DNA of 64,000 bases. It comes from Bradyrhizobium iriomotense. Lineage in GTDB: Bacteria > Pseudomonadota > Alphaproteobacteria > Rhizobiales > Xanthobacteraceae. The notes beneath the pieces were generated by a model. The model worked only from the letters and a program-made list of their open reading frames with translations. It was not told the origin of the DNA and ran no database searches. Positions 54,885 to 63,339 of the stretch are shown piece after piece. Within the stretch, counting starts at the first letter, position 1. Each line of letters opens with the position of its first letter. The DNA is taken from NCBI RefSeq assembly GCF_030160715.1, contig NZ_BSOW01000025.1, positions 62,001-126,000 on the forward strand, read 5' to 3'. Position numbers and translations under genes: made by a program.

Positions 54885-56105
54885 ATGTCGGTACAGGGTA
54901 GCATTGTCATCGGCGGCGGCGCATTTGCGGGCCTCGCGCTCGCGATCGCGTTGCGCCAGGGCCTCGGTCCCGAAATTCCCGTGATCGTCGCCGACCCGGC
55001 GCTCGCCACACGGCCAAGCCGCGACCCGCGCGCCACCGCCATCGTCGCGGCCTGCCGCCGGCTGTTCGAGGCGATCGGCACCTGGGACGACGTCAAGGGC
55101 GGCGCGCAGCCGATCCTCGACATGGTCGTGACCGATTCCAAGCTGGAGGACGTCACGCGTCCGGTGTTCTTGACCTTCGCCGGCGATGTCGAGCCCGGCG
55201 AGCCCTTTGCTCATATGATCGAGAACCGCCAGCTTATTGACGTGCTGGTGACGCGCGCCGAGGCCGAAGGCATCGATCTTCGCGCCACCGCCGTCACCTC
55301 CTTTGACGCGGGTCCCGGCGGCATCGACGTCACCCTGGGCGATGGCAGCGTTGTCGCGGCGAGCCTGTTGATCGCAGCCGACGGTGCAAAGTCGAAGCTG
55401 CGCGAGCGTGCCGGCATCGCCACCCACGGCTGGGAGTACGATCAATCCGGCATCGTCGTCACGGTCGGCCATGAGCGCGATCATGAGGGGCGCGCCGAGG
55501 AGCATTTCTTGCCCGCCGGTCCGTTCGCGATCCTGCCGCTCACGGGCAAACGTTCCTCGCTGGTGTGGACCGAGCGCCGCACCGAGGCCGCGCGCATCAC
55601 GGCGTTGAGTGAGGACGAATTCCACGGCGAGCTCGAGCAGCGCTTTGGCCTGCATCTCGGCGAGATCAAGGCGCTCGACAAGCCGCGCGCCTTTCCGCTG
55701 TCCTATTTCGTCGCGCGCTCCTTCATCGCCGAGCGCCTCGCGCTGGTCGGCGATGCCGCGCATGTCATCCATCCCATCGCGGGCCAGGGCCTCAACATGG
55801 GCCTGAAGGATGTCGCCGCACTCGCCGAAGTGGTCGTCGATGCCGCCCGGCTCGGCATGGATATCGGCCAAGCCGATGTGCTCGAGCGCTACCAGCGCTG
55901 GCGGCGCTTCGACACCATGGCGATGGGCGTTGCGACCAATTCGCTGAACTTCCTGTTCTCCAACAGGTCGACGCTTCTGCGCACCGTACGCGACATCGGC
56001 CTCGGCATCGTCGACCGCGCCCCTCCGCTGAAAAACCTCTTCATCCGCCAGGCCGCCGGTCTCACCGGCGAAGTGCCAAGGCTGTTGAAGGGCGAGGCGT
56101 TGTAA
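54885..56105 (+). CDS. UbiH/UbiF/Coq6-type FAD-dependent ubiquinone hydroxylase
   Basis: 406 residues from ATG 54885. FAD-binding IVIGGGAFAGLALAIAL at the N-terminus, the RDPRATAIVAACRR motif, and GDAAHVIHPIAGQGLNMGLK in the second FAD motif. Members hydroxylate ubiquinone precursors; which ring position cannot be assigned from sequence. Divergent from tesB. Confidence 0.9.
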   Translation: MSVQGSIVIGGGAFAGLALAIALRQGLGPEIPVIVADPALATRPSRDPRATAIVAACRRLFEAIGTWDDVKGGAQPILDMVVTDSKLEDVTRPVFLTFAGDVEPGEPFAHMIENRQLIDVLVTRAEAEGIDLRATAVTSFDAGPGGIDVTLGDGSVVAASLLIAADGAKSKLRERAGIATHGWEYDQSGIVVTVGHERDHEGRAEEHFLPAGPFAILPLTGKRSSLVWTERRTEAARITALSEDEFHGELEQRFGLHLGEIKALDKPRAFPLSYFVARSFIAERLALVGDAAHVIHPIAGQGLNMGLKDVAALAEVVVDAARLGMDIGQADVLERYQRWRRFDTMAMGVATNSLNFLFSNRSTLLRTVRDIGLGIVDRAPPLKNLFIRQAAGLTGEVPRLLKGEAL

Positions 56106-56131
56106 GGCGCACTCGCGCCAAATCCTCCGCT

Positions 56132-56249
56132 GTCGTCCCGGCGAAGGCCGGGCCCCATAACCACAGGATCGAGTTTGACGATGACTCGTGGCTACCCGCC
56201 TCGCGCCACAACCTCTGGGGGTATGGGTCCCGGCCTTCGCCGGGACGAC
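56132..56249. repeat. Dispersed palindromic repeat, family B copy 3
   Basis: Arms GTCGTCCCGGCGAAGG and CCTTCGCCGGGACGAC with inner GGGCCCCATA / TATGGGTCCC. It sits between the convergent UbiH and Trm112 genes. Confidence 0.75.
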
Positions 56250-56291
56250 ACCGAGTTTGCGGCGCCGGGATTGCGCAATCCGGACTGCGCC

Positions 56292-56489
56292 TCAATCGAT
56301 CTTCCGCGCCTCCTCGGGCAGCATGATCGGGATGCCGTCGCGGATGGGATAGGCGAGCTTGGCGGAGCGCGAGATCAGCTCCTGCTTGGTGGCGTCGAAT
56401 TCGAGCGGCCCCTTGGTCAGCGGGCACACCAGGATCTCCAGCAGCTTGGGATCGACGGTGGCTTCGGGGCGTTCGGTTGGCGTGGTCAT
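56292..56489 (-). CDS. Trm112 family protein
   Basis: 65 residues. LEILVCPLTKGPLEFDATKQ, then ELISRSAKLAYPIRDGIPIM, is the short Trm112 domain. The usual CPxCxG zinc knuckle is reduced to CPLTKG, a form common in bacteria. In eukaryotes Trm112 activates methyltransferases; its role in bacteria is not established. Confidence 0.9.
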   Translation of the reverse strand: MTTPTERPEATVDPKLLEILVCPLTKGPLEFDATKQELISRSAKLAYPIRDGIPIMLPEEARKID

Positions 56490-56518
56490 GAATGGTCTCC
56501 GGCGGTGGTCCAGCCCTT

Positions 56519-56619
56519 AAAGCATGATCCGGAAAAGTGCGAAGCGGTTTTCCGAAAGATCATGCGCGAACAACAACCTAAAGCGCGATGACGATTCATC
56601 CTAATTTCATTGCGCTTTA
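56519..56619. repeat. Dispersed palindromic repeat, family A copy
   Basis: AAAGCATGATCCGGAAAAG at the start and TTCATTGCGCTTTA at the end; few differences from the 49183 and 53702 copies. Confidence 0.8.
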
Positions 56620-56851
56620 GCACAGAAAGCTGCGGCGTGTCGCCGCACACGGGCCTGATGCGCTGCGCGATCCCTGGCGGAACAGCATTTTCTGCGCGGC
56701 TTGCCAACTTAGAATAGCTTTAGAGTAAGTCCTTTTGCGAGGTCGCAGCCTAGCCCCCAGCGCCGATTTTTGGTTTGCAGGACGCGAGGCTAGCGCGGCC
56801 TGCGCTTGCCATCTATTTTGACCATTCCAAAGCCTTAGGACACGCCGATCC

Positions 56852-57202
56852 ATGTTTGCTTCGCTCACGTCGATAAGGACATTCGCCCTCGCCGCGCTCT
56901 GCGTCGCCGCGACGCTGCCGCTCTCCACCGCGAACGCGCAGCAGGCCACCGAGCTCCAGATCACCTATGACGGCGCGTTCCTGCCGAGCGAGCTGCGCGC
57001 ACCGGCCGGCAAGCCGGTGACCGTCAAGGTCAAGAACAACACCGCCAAGGCGATGGAGTTCGAGAGCAAGACGCTGAAGGTCGAGAAGGTCATTCCGTCG
57101 AAGGGCGAAGCCGTCGTCAACGTCCGCGCCCAGAAGGCCGGCCGCTACGAGTTCTTCGACGAGTTCAACGAGAAGGCGCGCGGCACCCTCGTCGTCGAAT
57201 AA
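56852..57202 (+). CDS. Periplasmic cupredoxin-like protein, partner of FTR1 permease
   Basis: 116 residues. The signal peptide ends STANA near residue 29. The mature domain is a cupredoxin fold (TYDGAFLPSELRAPAGKPVT, then EFFDEFNEKARGTLVVE), but lacks an obvious type 1 copper Cys-x-x-x-His set; similar to EfeO-N/FtrB-like proteins. It lies 10 bp before the FTR1 gene and is likely a periplasmic partner for ferrous iron oxidation or delivery. Confidence 0.85.
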   Translation: MFASLTSIRTFALAALCVAATLPLSTANAQQATELQITYDGAFLPSELRAPAGKPVTVKVKNNTAKAMEFESKTLKVEKVIPSKGEAVVNVRAQKAGRYEFFDEFNEKARGTLVVE

Positions 57203-57212
57203 GGCTTAGCTC

Positions 57213-58043
57213 GTGCTCGCCGCGCTCATCATCGTCTTCCGCGAGGTCTTCGAGGCCGGTCTGATCGTCGGCATCGTGCTCGCGGTCACGCGGATGGTCC
57301 CGCATCGCCATCGGTGGATCGCCGGTGGCGTGCTGGCGGGTGTGGTGGGCGCGTGTGTTGTCGCGGCGTTCGCGGGCGCCCTGTCGCAGCTCTTCGAAGG
57401 CATGGGGCAGGAGCTGTTCAACGCGGCGATCCTCGGCATCGCCGTGATCATGCTGACCTGGCACAATGTCTGGATGGCGCGGCACGGCAAGGAGATGGCG
57501 GGCGAATTGCGCGCCGTCGGCCAGGCCGTCGCCGAAGGCTCCAAATCGCTGCTGGCGCTCGCCGTGGTGGTCGGGGTCGCGGTGCTGCGCGAAGGCAGCG
57601 AGGTCGCGTTGTTTCTCTACGGCGTTGCCGCATCCGATGGCGGCACGGCGATGAGCCTGTTCCTGGGCGGCCTGCTCGGCCTCGTGCTCGGCGGCGCGGT
57701 GTGCCTCCTGACCTATTTCGGCCTGCTGCGGATTCCGCCGCGCGCGCTGTTTACGACCACGACGGTCCTCATCACCCTGCTCGCGGCCGGCATGGCCGCG
57801 CAGGCTGTCTCGTTCCTCGAGCGCGCCAACTGGCTCACCGCGCTCGATACCGTGGTGTGGGACACGAGCTGGCTGCTCTCCGAGGACAGCATCCTGGGCC
57901 GCACCCTGCACACGCTGATCGGCTACACCGACCAGCCGACCGGAATGCAGCTCGTGATCTACGCCGCCGTCGTCCTGGTGACGATCGCCCTGATGCGGCT
58001 GGTCGGATCCGAGCCGCCCCGCCACGCGGTCGCCGCGGGCTGA
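57213..58043 (+). CDS. FTR1/EfeU-family iron permease
   Basis: 276 residues from GTG 57213. Seven transmembrane helices; two REXXE iron motifs: IVFREVFEAGL at residues 10-14 and VLREGSEVALF near 125-129. It imports iron across the inner membrane in partnership with the cupredoxin-like protein encoded upstream. No EfeB-like peroxidase is present in the window. Confidence 0.93.
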   Translation: MLAALIIVFREVFEAGLIVGIVLAVTRMVPHRHRWIAGGVLAGVVGACVVAAFAGALSQLFEGMGQELFNAAILGIAVIMLTWHNVWMARHGKEMAGELRAVGQAVAEGSKSLLALAVVVGVAVLREGSEVALFLYGVAASDGGTAMSLFLGGLLGLVLGGAVCLLTYFGLLRIPPRALFTTTTVLITLLAAGMAAQAVSFLERANWLTALDTVVWDTSWLLSEDSILGRTLHTLIGYTDQPTGMQLVIYAAVVLVTIALMRLVGSEPPRHAVAAG

Positions 58044-58052
58044 TCGGCGCCT

Positions 58053-58628
58053 TCAGGCGACCACCATCCGCAGGAGCTCATCGAGCGCGGCCTGCTGCTT
58101 CTCCGCCGGCAGCGTCTGGTCCGAAAGGGCAAAGCCGAAGAAGGCCCAGAACAGGATCTGCGCCCGGGCGCGGGCGATGTCGTCGGCGAGCCCGGCCTGC
58201 TTCAGGAGGCTTTCGATATAGTCGAGCCTGCGGCGATCGACCGCGACGACCGCGGCGCGCGCCCGCGCATCGTTGGCAGCCCAGCTGCGCACCGCCTTTT
58301 CCAGCACGAGCTTGCTGCCGAAGGTCAGCTTGAGCAGGATCGCGAGCGGGTCCGCGCCCTCGTTCGTATCCTTGGTCGCCTCGACGGCGGCGATGATCTG
58401 CTCGGTGGCGACTTCGCGCCAGCGCGCGAGGATGGCGGCATGGAAGGCGCCGATATCGGCAAAATGCCAGTAGAAACTGCCGCGCGAGACGCCCATCGCC
58501 TTGGCCAGCGGCTCGGCCTTCAGCGCCGTAAAGCCGCCCTTCGCCAGCGTTTTCAGGCCCAGATCGATCCAATCCTGCGCCGAGAGTTGGTCGGCCATCG
58601 CTTCCTTGATCTCCCGATGCCGCACCAT
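58053..58628 (-). CDS. TetR/AcrR-family transcriptional regulator
   Basis: 191 residues from ATG 58628; MADQLSAQDW at 58598 is an alternative start. The helix-turn-helix GFTALKAEPLAKAMGVSRGS then FYWHF is typical. The C-terminal ligand domain is all-helical. It is divergent from a small membrane protein gene with 75 bp between, which contains two matching operator-like elements. It converges on the FTR1 gene but is not obviously part of that system. Confidence 0.92.
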   Translation of the reverse strand: MVRHREIKEAMADQLSAQDWIDLGLKTLAKGGFTALKAEPLAKAMGVSRGSFYWHFADIGAFHAAILARWREVATEQIIAAVEATKDTNEGADPLAILLKLTFGSKLVLEKAVRSWAANDARARAAVVAVDRRRLDYIESLLKQAGLADDIARARAQILFWAFFGFALSDQTLPAEKQQAALDELLRMVVA

Positions 58629-58642
58629 ACACAGGTGTATTG
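58625..58642. promoter_or_regulatory. Operator-like site 1 for TetR regulator
   Basis: CCATAC-N6-GTATTG, including the perfect inner palindrome ATACAC-AG-GTGTAT. It overlaps the TetR start codon. Confidence 0.5.
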
Positions 58643-58667
58643 ACAGGTGCCAGCGCTCATCTATATT

Positions 58668-58685
58668 CCATACATTACTGTATGG
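58668..58685. promoter_or_regulatory. Operator-like site 2 for TetR regulator
   Basis: CCATAC-N6-GTATGG, the same geometry as site 1. Centre to centre distance is 43 bp, about four helical turns, consistent with both sites facing the same side of DNA. It ends 18 bp before the membrane protein start. Confidence 0.55.
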
Positions 58686-58703
58686 TTAGAGATGGAGGTT
58701 TCA

Positions 58704-59054
58704 ATGCGCGATCTGCTTCTGCAAGCAGCGGGCGTCATCGCCATTCTCGTCACAATTGGTCATACCGTGCTTGGCGAGACCAAGGTCTTTGCCCGCGCCA
58801 CGATCGAGCCGCCCCGGCTGCGGTTGCTCATTCGCCTGGTCTGGCAGGCCGGGAGCGTGGCGTGGATTGCCGGCGGCGTGCTGCTGATCGCCGCGCCCTG
58901 GATGGAATCGGACGCCGCCCGGCACTGGATCATCGCGACCTTCGCCGTGGTGTTCGGCTTTGCCGCCATTGGCAATGCGCTGGCGACGCGGACGGTGCAT
59001 CCCGGATGGATCGGGATGAGCGCCGTGGTCGCGCTGGCGGTCGCGGGCTACTAA
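58704..59054 (+). CDS. Small four-helix membrane protein
   Basis: 116 residues from ATG 58704, selected for the GGAGG at 58694-58698. Four hydrophobic helices: LLLQAAGVIAILVTIGHTVL, a second near SVAWIAGGVLLIAAPW, a third in HWIIATFAVVFGFAAIGNAL, and one at the C-terminus. No family identified with confidence. Likely under the divergent TetR regulator. Confidence 0.75.
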   Translation: MRDLLLQAAGVIAILVTIGHTVLGETKVFARATIEPPRLRLLIRLVWQAGSVAWIAGGVLLIAAPWMESDAARHWIIATFAVVFGFAAIGNALATRTVHPGWIGMSAVVALAVAGY

Positions 59055-59075
59055 AGCATGATCCGAAAAAGTGTC
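59052..59075. repeat. Family A repeat fragment
   Basis: TAAAGCATGATCCGAAAAAG, the left arm only, starting in the stop codon of the membrane protein gene. It appears to be a truncated copy. Confidence 0.6.
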
Positions 59076-59110
59076 GATCCCTGGCGGCTGGGAACAGAAG
59101 GAGCGGACAC

Positions 59111-59923
59111 ATGACTCTTGTTCTCGTTACCGGAGGAACCGGACATCTCGGCCGCGACATCGTCGACCGGCTCGTGATCGCGGGACACCGCGTGCGGATC
59201 TTTGCGAGGTTGCCGGGCTCGCGAACCGATGTTGAATGGGCGGTCGGCGATCTCGCGACCGGGGACGGGTTGCGGGAGGCTCTGCATGGCGTCGACACCA
59301 TCATCAACGCGGCGACCCATTCGCCGATCGCGCGACGTGGCGGCTTCAGGCCGGTGGATTTCGTCTGGTCTCCCTCGGCGGTTGACGTCACCGGCACCGA
59401 GCGGCTGTTGTCGCTCGCGCGGGAGCAATCTGTGCGGCACTTTCTTCACGTCTCGATCGTCGGTCTCGACGAGGCGACGTTGCCCTATGCCCGCGCCAAG
59501 CTCGCCGGCGAACGGCTGGTCCGGGGTTCGACGCTGCCCTGGTCCGTCGTTCGCGCCATGCCGTTCTATTACCTGCTCGACAAATTGCTCTCCGGCATGG
59601 CCTGGCTTCCGGCCTGGCCCGTGCCGACGACGGTGTTCAATCCGGTCGATACGTCTGATGTCGCCGACTATATCGTGACCTGTGCGTTCGACGGTGCGCA
59701 TGGCGCGCGGGCGGACATCGGCGGCCCCGACGCTCTCAGCCTCACTGAGCTCGCCCGCCAGTATCAGCGCGCGCGAGGTCTCCGCCGAAAGATCCTGCCG
59801 ATGTCGCTTTCGGAAACGAAAGCTCGCGGCATGGGCTTCGTGGTCTGCAACGGCGTGCGCGGAACGCTGTCCTGGTCGGATTGGCTGCTTCGGCAATATG
59901 TCGATGCACGCGTCGCGGCGTGA
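59111..59923 (+). CDS. NAD(P)-binding NmrA/epimerase-like protein
   Basis: 270 residues from ATG 59111. The Rossmann motif VLVTGGTGHLGRDIVDRL is at residues 4-20; SIVGLDEATLPYARAKLAGE carries a Tyr-x-x-x-Lys-like pair. Short-chain-like NAD(P)-binding proteins of this type act as redox sensors or reductases; the substrate is unknown. Same strand and 56 bp after the membrane protein, so probably in the TetR-controlled unit. Confidence 0.88.
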   Translation: MTLVLVTGGTGHLGRDIVDRLVIAGHRVRIFARLPGSRTDVEWAVGDLATGDGLREALHGVDTIINAATHSPIARRGGFRPVDFVWSPSAVDVTGTERLLSLAREQSVRHFLHVSIVGLDEATLPYARAKLAGERLVRGSTLPWSVVRAMPFYYLLDKLLSGMAWLPAWPVPTTVFNPVDTSDVADYIVTCAFDGAHGARADIGGPDALSLTELARQYQRARGLRRKILPMSLSETKARGMGFVVCNGVRGTLSWSDWLLRQYVDARVAA

Positions 59924-59931
59924 TTGAGCGC

Positions 59932-60609
59932 CTATTGCAGCGGCGGATCGCCCGAGGTGCGCTTCTTGGCGAGATCCATCTCGGTGACGGCAATCAGGAT
60001 TTCGGCGCGGGTCTTGAGGTCGGGCGCTTCCAGCATCGCCTGCTTTTCCGCGGGACCATACGGCGACATCATCGCCAGCGCATTGACCAGCGCCTCGTTG
60101 GGCGCGCTCTCGACGCCTTCCCAGTCGACCTTGAGGTTGTTGGCCTTCAGGAAGTCGGCCAGCGCCACCAGGAGCGCCTCGCGGTTGACCGCGTCCTCGC
60201 CCTTGCGGGCGGTGAAATCATCCGTGAAGGCAAAGAAGTCCACCTTGCACTGCCGGTAGGATGTCAGCACCTCCAGCTCCTGGACCACCTTGAAGCGCGC
60301 GATGCCGGTGAGCTCGAGGATGTAGCGGCCGTCGCCGGATTCTGCGAGCTGGGTGATGCGGCCGACGCAGCCAACGCCAAACAGCGTCGGCTTGTCCGAA
60401 TTCTTTCGCGAATGCGCGACATCCGGCTGGATCATGCCGATCAGCCGATGGCCGTCGCGAAGTGAGTCGTCGACCATCGCCAGATACCGCGGCTCGAAGA
60501 TGTTGAGCGGCATCTGCCCGCGCGGCAAGAGCAGCGCGCCGGGCAGCGGAAACACCGGGATTATCTCGGGGAGATCGGTGGGCCCGCGATATTCGATATT
60601 GATCGGCAT
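59932..60609 (-). CDS. Lon N-terminal (LON substrate-binding) domain protein
   Basis: 225 residues from ATG 60609. IIPVFPLPGALLLPRGQMPL, NIFEPRYLAMVDDSLRDGHR and FGVGCVGRITQLAESGDGRY match the Lon-N domain; no ATPase or protease part is present. Stand-alone Lon-N proteins are common in Alphaproteobacteria and of unknown role. It follows the thioredoxin-like gene on the same strand. Confidence 0.93.
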   Translation of the reverse strand: MPINIEYRGPTDLPEIIPVFPLPGALLLPRGQMPLNIFEPRYLAMVDDSLRDGHRLIGMIQPDVAHSRKNSDKPTLFGVGCVGRITQLAESGDGRYILELTGIARFKVVQELEVLTSYRQCKVDFFAFTDDFTARKGEDAVNREALLVALADFLKANNLKVDWEGVESAPNEALVNALAMMSPYGPAEKQAMLEAPDLKTRAEILIAVTEMDLAKKRTSGDPPLQ

Positions 60610-60650
60610 ACCCCGGTCCCCCGCTGATCTACATGGTGTCCATCGCCTTA

Positions 60651-60740
60651 GCGCATGATCCGGAAAAGTGTGAAGCGGTTTTCCGAAAAGATCATGCTCA
60701 AACAATAAGCCAAAGCGCGATGACGATTTGTCGCGCTTCA
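60651..60740. repeat. Dispersed palindromic repeat, family A copy
   Basis: GCGCATGATCCGGAAAAG at the start and AAGCGCGATGACGATT then TGTCGCGCTTCA at the end. The most divergent full copy. It is between two same-strand genes and overlaps the thioredoxin-like gene end by a few bases. Confidence 0.75.
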
Positions 60741-61661
60741 GGAAAACAGGATCGTCGACAGCCGTTTGCGTCCCTCGACGGTCGCATCGTCAGCGCCGCC
60801 CCAGGCCTCGAAGAACTGGACGAGCTGCTTGCGTGCGCCATCGTCGTTCCATTTGCGGTCGCGCCTGATGATCTCGAGCAGCTGGTCGGTCGCGGCCGCC
60901 CGATTGCCTTGCGCATTGAGCGCCGTCGCAAGGTCGAACCGCGCCTGGTGATCGAGCGGGTTTGCGGCGACCTTCTGCTCCAGCTCGGCAACCGGCCCGA
61001 GCTGCTCCGCCTGCTCGGCGAGGTCGATCGCGGCCTGCACCGCCTTCACCGCGGCTTCGGTCTGCTTGGACTCCGGCACCATGGCGAGCGTCTGCTTGGC
61101 CTGCTCGATGGCGCCCGAGGTGACGTAGCATTTGGCAAGGCCGGCGAGCGCGGCGATGTTGGTCGAATCGTGCGACAGCGCCTCGGCATAGATCTGCGCC
61201 GCAGCCGCGACGTCGCCTTCGGCGAGCACGGCGTCTGCTTCCTGCACGATCTCAGCGATATTGACCTCGCCCGGGGCCGTCACGCCCTTGGTCAGGCGCT
61301 CGATGAAGGCGTTGACCTGGCTCTCGGGCACCGCGCCCATGAAGCCGTCGGCCGGCTGGCCGTTGACGAAGGCGATCACGGCCGGGATCGACTGGATGCC
61401 CATCTGGCCCGGAATCGCCGGATGCTGGTCGATGTTCATCTTGACCAGCTTGACCTTGCCCTTGGCCGCCTTGACGGCCTTTTCCAGCACCGGGGTGAGC
61501 TGCCGGCACGGGCCGCACCACTCCGCCCAGAAGTCGATCAGCACCGGCTGGCGCTTCGATTCCTCGATGACGTCCTTCACGAAGGTCTGGGTGGTCGTGT
61601 CCTTGATCAGATCGGGCGCAGCCTGGCCCGCCGCTCCGTTGCCCTGGTCAATGATCGTCAC
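60738..61661 (-). CDS. Thioredoxin-fold TPR co-chaperone, YbbN/CnoX type
   Basis: 307 residues. The thioredoxin domain (20-125) has an intact WCGPC at residues 48-52, unlike E. coli YbbN, which lacks one or both cysteines. Helical TPR-like repeats (AQIYAEALSHDSTNIAALAG and similar) follow. CnoX proteins guard substrates against oxidation and hand them to chaperonins; the WCGPC suggests redox activity here. Confidence 0.92.
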   Translation of the reverse strand: MTIIDQGNGAAGQAAPDLIKDTTTQTFVKDVIEESKRQPVLIDFWAEWCGPCRQLTPVLEKAVKAAKGKVKLVKMNIDQHPAIPGQMGIQSIPAVIAFVNGQPADGFMGAVPESQVNAFIERLTKGVTAPGEVNIAEIVQEADAVLAEGDVAAAAQIYAEALSHDSTNIAALAGLAKCYVTSGAIEQAKQTLAMVPESKQTEAAVKAVQAAIDLAEQAEQLGPVAELEQKVAANPLDHQARFDLATALNAQGNRAAATDQLLEIIRRDRKWNDDGARKQLVQFFEAWGGADDATVEGRKRLSTILFS

Positions 61662-61936
61662 GGAAGTCCCTCATCTGATGTCTGGAAAGGCGGCTCTTTA
61701 GCACGTCGCGCGCCCATATGCTGCTGTCCCGGCTCCTAAATTGGGCCGGGACGGCCGAATTTCAATCCACGACGGGTGATTCGGTGGTTCCTGGGCGTTT
61801 CGGATCGTTTTCGACCCGATTCGAGCCCATATGGGGTGCGTTAAAGCGCATCCATGCCGCCGGTAGCTGTTGCATTCGCCGCCCGCTTTTGGCATACGAC
61901 AGCCGTTGCCGGCGCGTCATGCGACCGACACAGGAC

Positions 61937-62011
<75 letters not shown>

Positions 62012-62136
62012 AATTTCCCTAACAAATGCAGTACCGTACGCGGCGCGGCTACTGCGCGCGCGGGCGGTCGTTTCGGCGGGGAAGCAGGGGGGAAGCACGT
62101 GGAAGCTTCTCTGTCGCTCTTCACAAACGCGACGGG

Positions 62137-62682
62137 TCAACGATTTGTGGCGTGCCGGAGCGCGCGCCGATACGCTGAGTAGCTCGTTGGAAATGGGCCC
62201 GAACGCCGGCCATCAGGCACGAAGCCGCGCCGGCGCGGCCACCAGAACCAACCCGCGGCGCCCCTGCCGAAGCTTTCGAGCGACCTCCAATTGGCGATGT
62301 AGCCCGCGTGCCGCAGATCACCATCGAACCCAAACTCTGCACACAGGAATGCAGCGCCAAGTTCTGCAATCAGCTCTTCCGCCGCGTAGTCGCGAGAGCC
62401 GAACCGGTTCTTCAGATCGCGATCAAGGCGGCTCTTGTGCGCCGTCCAGTGCGTCACTTTGGCGTAGAAGTGATCCGCGCCCTTGAAGGCCTCGAACGCT
62501 GGCATGGAGATGAAATCCCGGCTCGGGACGTAGTAGGCTTCACCGCCTTCGCGTATCTCCGCACAAGTTGAGTGCAAGAATTCGTCGGCAAACTCGTCGC
62601 GGGCATCAGGATTGCGCACGCGCGTCGACTTACCTCTCGTGACGCTATGAGGGAGGCCCTCACACTGTTCAATATTGAACAC
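62137..62682 (-). pseudogene. ardC-type antirestriction/zincin protein remnant
   Basis: The frame starts FNIEQCEGLPHSV with no N-terminal domain and an in-frame stop two codons upstream. It matches the C-terminal metallopeptidase part of ArdC: EAYYVPSRDFISMPAFEAFK, THWTAHKSRLDRDLKNRFG and AAEELIAELGAAFLCAEFG. Family members have a HELTHW zinc motif; here the segment reads FYAKVTHWT, so the HExxH core is lost by a small in-frame deletion. Past GYIANW the frame shifts to non-homologous sequence. ArdC proteins occur on conjugative elements. Confidence 0.8.
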
Positions 62683-63339
62683 GCATCATGGGGACCAGCC
62701 GCGTTGCAGTGTCGTTCATGCCGCTCGCTCCTGTAAGGGACGCGACCACTCGGTCGCGGCATACAGGCGCGTCGGGACCTCGCCTCGCGTTTTGACCCCC
62801 CGGTACGGTTGGCCATGGCGGGGGGCTTGTGCGCGCGCACACGTAGGGCAGAAATATGTAGCCCAGAAAATCCGAATCGTTACCAAATCGTTAATGTTGC
62901 AAGGTGCCGATGCTGAAAGGGTGACAACGTGAAGATGGGGGATTCGCCCCCCGATCCAATATTTTCGCCGACGTGCCGACAAAGAGCGACAAAATGAAAC
63001 GACTATCCAGTTGAAAAGGTGAGACGAGGAGCGGCTGTTGAGCTTTGGGTCGTTTCACCTTTCTACCTTCATCAATATTGGCTTCGCTCCATCACCTTGT
63101 CCCGCCACGGTAGTGAACGACAAGGTGCAAAGGTCAGATTGCGCGCTCGCGGCTAGCTTCGATCGTGTGACCTGCCATCCGAAAGACCATGGCAACATGT
63201 CATAGGCGAGTTGTCATGGCTTTATACGAGCGTGGCAGGAGCAATTGAATTGGTGTCAACGCTCAGCTTGGATGGCCACCTAAGAGCGCGTGTGGTGAGA
63301 AAGCGACGCGCGGCCGCGACCGCTCTAGAGGGACACAGA
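62683..63339. other. Accessory non-coding region between ardC remnant and HNH gene
   Basis: 657 bp without a credible gene. Noted: inverted TGAAACGAC (62995-63003) / GTCGTTTCA (63049-63057), and a hairpin with perfect 9 bp arms CACCTTGTC (63093-63101) / GACAAGGTG (63119-63127). The right half is more AT-rich than the core genes. No tRNA or repeat family of the chromosome is present. Confidence 0.5.

Noticed and set aside
48918..60705. Recurring peptide FGKPLHTFPDHAL at the start of several open frames
   Set aside because: It is simply the translation of the family A repeat at 49183, 53702 and 60651, not a conserved protein domain.
62716..62982. 88-codon minus-strand frame downstream of the ardC relic
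   Set aside because: No start context, no similarity recognised, Cys/Arg-rich peptide from a GC-rich patch.
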